Of a stretch of DNA of 9,914 nt, positions 5,777 through 9,914 are shown piece by piece. Location of the stretch: the NCBI GenBank assembly GCA_019411365.1, contig DXQT01000057.1:1-9914 (forward strand), written 5' to 3'. The stretch's first letter is position 1. Each line of letters begins with the position of its first letter. A model generated the notes under the pieces. It saw nothing but the letters and a program-made list of their open reading frames with translations, had not been told where the DNA came from and ran no database searches. This DNA is from Roseburia sp. (GTDB lineage: Bacteria > Bacillota_A > Clostridia > Lachnospirales > Lachnospiraceae). The position numbers and the translations under genes are program-made.

Positions 5777-7480
5777 ATGCATTATTCGAAAAGATTTATT
5801 GCCTTTGGTGGAATTGTGGCGATTGCTTTTTTGATAAAATATAATATACCTGGTGCTGAGTATGAGCAGATCGGCAGTTTCCGCGGAGCGAGTTTAGAAG
5901 CAGAAACCTGGAATCCGCTGATTGCATCAAGTGTGAATGATAATCTGCTGTCTGTGATCATTGATAATAAACAGTATACCAATGAGAAATACAAATTTTA
6001 TATGGATGACAATTTAGACATTATGATGCCGGTTTCCATTTTGCGGGATGCCTTAAACTGCAGCGCACATATTTATGACGGGGACAGGCTTGTGGTGGAA
6101 AAACATTCCAGCAACATATCATTTTCCCTGGATCAGGAGACTGCGACCGTGAATGGGGACATTGAAAAGATCACTTCTCCGTTTACCATGATAGATAATG
6201 AGTATTATGTCAGTCTCAATGATCTCTCACAATATATGGATTATACATATAGCTGGAACATGCAGGAAAATGAGGCACAGGCTGCGGATAATTCAGATGC
6301 GTCGATCGTGCCGACCAGTTATGATCTGCGGACGAAAAACCGGACATCAGAAGTGCGTAATCAGGGAAGTTATGGAACCTGCTGGTCATTTGCGGCGTTA
6401 GGGGCGCTGGAATCATCGCTTCTGCCGGAGGAGAGTGAGCAGTATTCTGTGGATCATATGACACTCTGTAACGGATTTAATATGACGCAGAATGACGGTG
6501 GGGAATATACCATGGGAATGGCATATCTTGCAGCATGGAAGGGACCTGTCTATGAAAAAGATGATCCTTATGGAGATAATCAGACAAATGAGGATCTTAC
6601 CGCGGTAAAACATGTGCAGGAAATGCAGATCATTGAAAGCAAAGATTATGAAAAGATCAAGGAAGCTGTATTCAAATACGGCGGAGTACAGACATCCATT
6701 TACAATGCACTGCGCAGTTCACAGTCTTCCTCCCCATATTATAACAAAAGCACAGATGCATACTGCTATATTGGTACAGAGAAACCAAACCATGATGTGG
6801 TGATCGTCGGATGGGATGATTCTTATTCTAAGGATAATTTTAACACTGATCTCGAGGGTGATGGAGCATTTATCTGTCAGAACAGCTGGGGAGATAATTT
6901 CGGGGAAAACGGCTTCTTTTATATTTCCTATTATGATACAAATATTGGAACACATAATGTTGTTTATACGGATATAGAAAACACGGATAATTATGATCAC
7001 ATTTATCAGAGTGATCTGTGCGGATGGGTTGGACAGCTTGGTTATAATAAAGACAGCATCTACGGTGCCAATGTATTTACCGCAGAGGGGAATGAAACCT
7101 TAAAGGCGGCATCTTTTTATGCGACTGGAAAAGACTCACAGTATGAATTATATGTGGTGCGTCAGTTTGAGGATGAGACATCGTTGGAGAAGATGATTCC
7201 GGTTGCGTCCGGCAAGCTTGGGAATGCCGGTTATTATACCGTTGACTTTAACCAGGGAATTGAAGTGGATGCGGGGGAGCGTTATGCGGTTGTTCTGTAT
7301 ATAATTACACCCGGATCCGTACATCCGATGGCAATCGAGTATGCTGCGGATGAAGCGACTGAAAATGTAGACTTAGATGATGGAGAGAGCTATATCAGTG
7401 CAAATGGCTCGAAATGGGTGAGTGTTGATACCGTAGAGAAATCCAATCTCTGTATCAAGGCATTCAGTGATAATCGATAG
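5777..7480 (+). CDS. Exported papain-family (C1) cysteine protease with N-terminal stalk-like domain and C-terminal lectin-like domain
   Basis: A 567-residue protein. A basic N-terminus and hydrophobic stretch (about 7-20, FIAFGGIVAIAFLI) form an uncleaved anchor or signal peptide; there is no lipobox and no LPXTG. Residues about 55-160 resemble the copper-amine-oxidase-N-like stalk domain common in Firmicute exoproteins (MMPVSILRDAL at 83-93, YYVSLNDLSQY at 143-153). After a linker the peptidase C1A domain starts at PTSYDLR (179-185). It has the full catalytic set: Gln196 in NQGSYG, Cys202 in CWSF, His339 in NHDVVIVGWD, Asn369 in CQNSWG. Residues about 405-525 look like the lectin-like domain that often follows bacterial C1 peptidases. 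AAGGAG (5761-5766) overlaps the upstream stop codon, 10 nt before ATG, so it is probably translationally coupled. It precedes a cell-wall amidase by 14 nt, which suggests a role at the cell surface. Its substrate is unknown. Confidence 0.93.
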   Translation: MHYSKRFIAFGGIVAIAFLIKYNIPGAEYEQIGSFRGASLEAETWNPLIASSVNDNLLSVIIDNKQYTNEKYKFYMDDNLDIMMPVSILRDALNCSAHIYDGDRLVVEKHSSNISFSLDQETATVNGDIEKITSPFTMIDNEYYVSLNDLSQYMDYTYSWNMQENEAQAADNSDASIVPTSYDLRTKNRTSEVRNQGSYGTCWSFAALGALESSLLPEESEQYSVDHMTLCNGFNMTQNDGGEYTMGMAYLAAWKGPVYEKDDPYGDNQTNEDLTAVKHVQEMQIIESKDYEKIKEAVFKYGGVQTSIYNALRSSQSSSPYYNKSTDAYCYIGTEKPNHDVVIVGWDDSYSKDNFNTDLEGDGAFICQNSWGDNFGENGFFYISYYDTNIGTHNVVYTDIENTDNYDHIYQSDLCGWVGQLGYNKDSIYGANVFTAEGNETLKAASFYATGKDSQYELYVVRQFEDETSLEKMIPVASGKLGNAGYYTVDFNQGIEVDAGERYAVVLYIITPGSVHPMAIEYAADEATENVDLDDGESYISANGSKWVSVDTVEKSNLCIKAFSDNR

Positions 7481-7494
7481 AAAGCAGTTATTAC

Positions 7495-8556
7495 ATGGAA
7501 GATAAAATATTAAAATTTGCGACAGCAGTTGTTGTGGTGCTTACTGTGGCAGTCTGCATTGGACTTCCGTTTTTTCCACAGATCCATACCTGGGCAGTGG
7601 AATCGCGGGAAGAGCGTTTAGCAGAGCAGGAATATGCGGAAAACCAGACAGAGATGAAAGATCTTGAAATTGTTGCTGCAGATACATCAGAACAGGTTCA
7701 TGGCGGACAGCTGCAGTTGAAACTGCCGGAGGGCATAAATGGATCTGATATTCAATTTACAAATGATTATGTGACACAGACGATAAAAATCAGCATTCCG
7801 GGAACAGACCGCTCTTATTTTGAAAACGGACCGATTACGGGAAGCAGTAATCACATTGCGACACTTTCTTATTCCAGCAAGGGAGAAGATGGTGTGATAG
7901 AGATCGTAATGGATCATGTTTATGAATTAAAAACGGAATATGACAGTGCATATTATTATTTTGATTTTTTGACACCGCAGGAAGTGTATGATAAAGTAGT
8001 CGTAATCGATGCGGGGCATGGAGGCCGTGCGCCGGGAGCGAACAAACAGGGGGTCAATGAAAAAGAAATTGATCTTGATATTGTGCTTCAGTTAAAAAAG
8101 ATACTTGATGAGGATGATCACAATATCGGTGTTTATTATACCAGAACCGACGACAGCAACCCTACTTTTGATCAGAGGGTACAGCTTGCAAATAAGTCGG
8201 ACGCCGATCTTTTTATCAGCGTACATAACAATTCCACAAACAGTGGAAGAATGTCCTCGGCAAATGGTACAGCAGTCATGTATAACGAGTCGGATGAGAG
8301 CGAACTTGGAAGTAAGCGGCTGGCACAGATCTGTTTAGAGGAAGTAACGGGACAGTTACAGAGCAGAAACCGTGGTCTTGTTGAGGGAGACAGTATCTAT
8401 ATTATAAGGACAAGCAAGGTTCCGGTTGCGCTGATCGAGGTTGGATTTATGACCAATCAGCAGGAGCTTGATCTGCTGCGGTCGGAGGATTATCAGAAAA
8501 AAGCAGCACTTGGTATCTATCATGCGATATTGCGTGCATTTGAAGAAGGATATTAG
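7495..8556 (+). CDS. Membrane-anchored N-acetylmuramoyl-L-alanine amidase (Amidase_3)
   Basis: This 353-residue zinc amidase would cleave the bond between MurNAc and L-Ala in peptidoglycan. Residues about 8-28 form a transmembrane anchor or signal (TAVVVVLTVAVCIGLPFF), followed by a charged, Glu-rich linker (35-58). Residues about 58-160 form a beta-rich domain in the place where AMIN-type wall-targeting domains often sit, but I cannot assign a family. The catalytic domain (167-350) has the zinc ligands His175 in IDAGHGG, Glu189 in NEKEIDL and His244 in SVHNN, and the catalytic Glu315 in LIEVGFMTN. This is the CwlC/CwlD-like AmiC fold with an intact site. The start has no strong Shine-Dalgarno (only GAAAG nearby), and translation may depend on coupling with the protease gene 14 nt upstream. 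No SPOR, SH3 or LysM repeat is present. Confidence 0.95.
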   Translation: MEDKILKFATAVVVVLTVAVCIGLPFFPQIHTWAVESREERLAEQEYAENQTEMKDLEIVAADTSEQVHGGQLQLKLPEGINGSDIQFTNDYVTQTIKISIPGTDRSYFENGPITGSSNHIATLSYSSKGEDGVIEIVMDHVYELKTEYDSAYYYFDFLTPQEVYDKVVVIDAGHGGRAPGANKQGVNEKEIDLDIVLQLKKILDEDDHNIGVYYTRTDDSNPTFDQRVQLANKSDADLFISVHNNSTNSGRMSSANGTAVMYNESDESELGSKRLAQICLEEVTGQLQSRNRGLVEGDSIYIIRTSKVPVALIEVGFMTNQQELDLLRSEDYQKKAALGIYHAILRAFEEGY

Positions 8557-8595
8557 TGTGAAAACCAATGGCATACAGGGAAATGGAGAAGCGGA

Positions 8596-9192
8596 ATGAA
8601 CAGAATTATTTTTGCGACCGGAAATGCCGGTAAAATGAAAGAAATCAGAGAAATTTTAGGGGATATGGATGCAGAGATCCTGTCTATGAAAGAAGCAGGG
8701 ATCCAGACGGATATCGTGGAAAACGGGACGACATTTGAGGAAAATGCCAGAATAAAAGCAAAGGCAGTGGCACAATTTACAAAAGATATTGTCCTTGCAG
8801 ATGATTCCGGACTTGAGGTGGATTATCTGAATAAGGAACCAGGCGTATATTCTGCCCGCTATATGGGGGAAGATACCTCTTATACGATCAAAAATCAGGC
8901 AATTTTAGACCGGTTAAAAGGTGTGCCGAAGGAAAAGCGTACGGCTCGTTTTGTCTGTGCGATCGCTGCTGCAATGCCAAATGGAGATGTGCTGGTTACA
9001 AGAGAAACGATAGAAGGTTATATCGGAGAAAAACCTGCAGGAAGTAACGGGTTTGGATATGATCCGATTTTTTATGTGGATGAGTTTGGATGTTCCACTG
9101 CAGAGCTTACGGAGGAACAGAAAAATCAGATCAGCCACAGGGGAAAGGCGCTGCGCGCCATGAAGGAAAAATTGAATCAGTATGGAATCTGA
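8596..9192 (+). CDS. rdgB: XTP/dITP diphosphatase (RdgB/HAM1 family)
   Basis: This 198-residue protein hydrolyses non-canonical purine nucleotides (ITP, dITP, XTP) to monophosphates and pyrophosphate, keeping deaminated bases out of DNA and RNA; it acts in the cytoplasm with Mg2+. Family length is about 195-205. Signature motifs are all present: the phosphate-binding N-terminus FATGNAGKMKE (6-16), TFEENARIKA (46-55), the metal site LADDSGLEVD (67-76, with Asp69 and Asp70), the base-binding GSNGFGYDPIF (149-159) and SHRGKAL (180-186). GGAG at 8585-8588, 7 nt from ATG, supports the start, and the N-terminal motif requires it. In many Firmicutes rdgB is followed directly by a YfcE-type phosphoesterase, as here (48-nt gap). 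The gap to the amidase is 39 nt. Confidence 0.96.
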   Translation: MNRIIFATGNAGKMKEIREILGDMDAEILSMKEAGIQTDIVENGTTFEENARIKAKAVAQFTKDIVLADDSGLEVDYLNKEPGVYSARYMGEDTSYTIKNQAILDRLKGVPKEKRTARFVCAIAAAMPNGDVLVTRETIEGYIGEKPAGSNGFGYDPIFYVDEFGCSTAELTEEQKNQISHRGKALRAMKEKLNQYGI

Positions 9193-9240
9193 TGTATAAA
9201 AACGGGGATTGGAAATACATAGGATGGGGCAGGTAGCCTT

Positions 9241-9720
9241 ATGAGAGTACTGGTTATTAGTGATACGCATAAAAAACATGAAAATTTAAAAGTTGTTTTA
9301 GAGAGAGTTTCGCCGGTGGATCTTGTGATCCATCTCGGGGATGCGGAAGGGTATGAAGACTATATTGGGGAGCTTTGTGGCTGTCCATTAGAAATTGTGG
9401 CTGGAAATAATGATTTTTTCTCTTCTCTGCCACGTGAAAAGGAGATCATGGCAGGAAATTACCGTGTGTTTATGACACACGGACATTATTACTATGTCGG
9501 ATCAGGGATAGAGGATTTAAAGCGTGAGGCTTTAGCGCGGGGCGCGGATGTCGCAATGTTCGGGCATACACATATTCCGCTGATCGAATACGGGGACGGA
9601 ATCGTTGTCATGAACCCTGGAAGTATTTCCTATCCGCGACAGGAGGGAAAACGCCCTTCGTATATCCTGATGGACATTGATAAAAAGGGTGTGGCGCATT
9701 ATGAAATCGAGTATTTATAG
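9241..9720 (+). CDS. YfcE/MJ0936-family metallophosphoesterase
   Basis: A 159-residue calcineurin-like phosphoesterase of the small YfcE/YsnB class, cytoplasmic, acting on phosphodiesters in vitro; the natural substrate is not known for the family. The dinuclear metal site is complete: SDTH (7-10), HLGD (31-34), GNND (55-58), THGH (79-82) and GHTH (108-111), with NPGSIS (125-130) near the end. The start at 9241 is fixed by the SDTH motif at residue 7; the ribosome binding site is modest (GGGGCAGG, about 9226-9233). It follows rdgB by 48 nt, the usual partner arrangement. It is the last gene of the run. No hairpin terminator follows: the next 38 nt are a nearly pure A/T tract leading into the tRNA promoter. 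Confidence 0.95.
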   Translation: MRVLVISDTHKKHENLKVVLERVSPVDLVIHLGDAEGYEDYIGELCGCPLEIVAGNNDFFSSLPREKEIMAGNYRVFMTHGHYYYVGSGIEDLKREALARGADVAMFGHTHIPLIEYGDGIVVMNPGSISYPRQEGKRPSYILMDIDKKGVAHYEIEYL

Positions 9721-9755
9721 AAAAAATTAAAAAAATTGAAAAAATATAAAAAAAA
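9721..9755 (+). promoter_or_regulatory. Phased A-tracts, probable UP element / bent DNA upstream of the tRNA promoter
   Basis: Four runs of A (9721-9726, 9729-9735, 9739-9744, 9748-9755) have centres about 9 to 10 bases apart, close to one helical turn, and end three bases before the -35 of the tRNA-Pro promoter. This arrangement is typical of intrinsically curved DNA and of A/T-rich UP elements contacted by the RNA polymerase alpha subunits. The role is inferred from position. Confidence 0.6.
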
Positions 9756-9758
9756 GTG

Positions 9759-9787
9759 TTGACATTTATGTTTGCGTCCTATATAAT
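9759..9787 (+). promoter_or_regulatory. Consensus sigma-A promoter for tRNA-Pro
   Basis: TTGACA (9759-9764) and TATAAT (9782-9787) are both perfect and separated by exactly 17 nt. Transcription would start near 9794-9796 and give a leader of about 65 nt before the tRNA. Such a perfect promoter fits stable-RNA synthesis. Confidence 0.92.
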
Positions 9788-9811
9788 AACTCTTGCGTCA
9801 CGGATGAGACG

Positions 9812-9843
9812 GAAAAGACAAGCACTTGAATGACTTGCTTTTC
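9812..9843 (+). other. Hairpin in the 5' leader of the tRNA-Pro precursor
   Basis: GAAAAG (9812-9817) and CAAG (9819-9822), with one bulged A, pair with CTTG (9834-9837) and CTTTTC (9838-9843) around an 11-nt loop. No T run follows, so it is not a terminator. It ends 17 nt before the tRNA and may be part of the precursor removed by RNase P or other RNases; this role is inferred. Confidence 0.5.
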
Positions 9844-9860
9844 AGGATAAAAATTCATAT

Positions 9861-9914
9861 CGGGGTGTGGCTCAGCTTGGCTAGAGCGCCTGGTTTGGGA
9901 CCAGGAGGTCGCAG
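9861..9914 (+). tRNA. tRNA-Pro(TGG), 5' part only
   Basis: The acceptor 5' strand is CGGGGTG (9861-9867), followed by TG and a D arm with stem GCTC...GAGC. The anticodon stem is CCTGG (9889-9893) with CCAGG (9901-9905) around loop TTTGGGA, giving anticodon TGG (9896-9898), which reads proline codons. The starting C is typical of bacterial tRNA-Pro. The T arm and 3' end lie beyond the window. Confidence 0.93.

Noticed and set aside
9812..9843. Terminator before tRNA-Pro
   Set aside because: The hairpin is not followed by a T run and lies downstream of the tRNA promoter, where termination would prevent tRNA synthesis.

Overview
The window looks like chromosomal DNA from a low-to-moderate GC Firmicute, most likely a gut Lachnospiraceae (Roseburia/Agathobacter-like). 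This is an inference from codon usage, strong AGGAGG-type ribosome binding sites, A/T-rich promoters, hairpin-plus-U-run terminators and the protein families present. Every convincing gene is on the + strand, and the window is bracketed by two partial tRNA genes.

Left part (1-3761): the 3' end of tRNA-Arg(ACG) and its terminator are followed by a promoter and coaBC, the bifunctional coenzyme A synthesis enzyme. Then comes a 764-residue cytoplasmic protein of unknown function. It begins with a cyclic-nucleotide-binding-like beta-roll and has no recognisable output domain. The 56-nt gap suggests that the two are co-transcribed. CoaBC carries Asn where the catalytic Cys of the decarboxylase half is expected.

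Middle (3762-4235): an unusual intergenic region holds seven head-to-tail degenerate copies of a 16-bp unit (3811-3922), a small hairpin, a 59-residue Asn/Ser-rich small ORF and an intrinsic terminator. The terminator ends almost on the ribosome binding site of a single-domain rhodanese gene. A 15-nt core from the array occurs again, identically, upstream of coaBC.

Right part (4236-9720): after the rhodanese gene a good sigma-A-type promoter begins a tight run of five genes: a THUMP-domain rRNA methyltransferase (YpsC/RlmL type), an exported papain-like cysteine protease, a membrane-anchored N-acetylmuramoyl-L-alanine amidase, the house-cleaning nucleotidase RdgB, and a YfcE-type metallophosphoesterase. 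Gaps are 14-48 nt with no internal terminator, so this is probably one operon that mixes RNA modification, cell-envelope hydrolysis and nucleotide sanitation.

Right edge (9721-9914): four A-tracts spaced about one helical turn apart sit immediately upstream of a perfect TTGACA-N17-TATAAT promoter. It drives tRNA-Pro(TGG), which is cut by the end of the window.

No mobile element, CRISPR array or phage gene was seen. The most unusual items are the 16-bp array with its small ORF, the large cNMP-fold protein, and the CoaBC active-site substitution.
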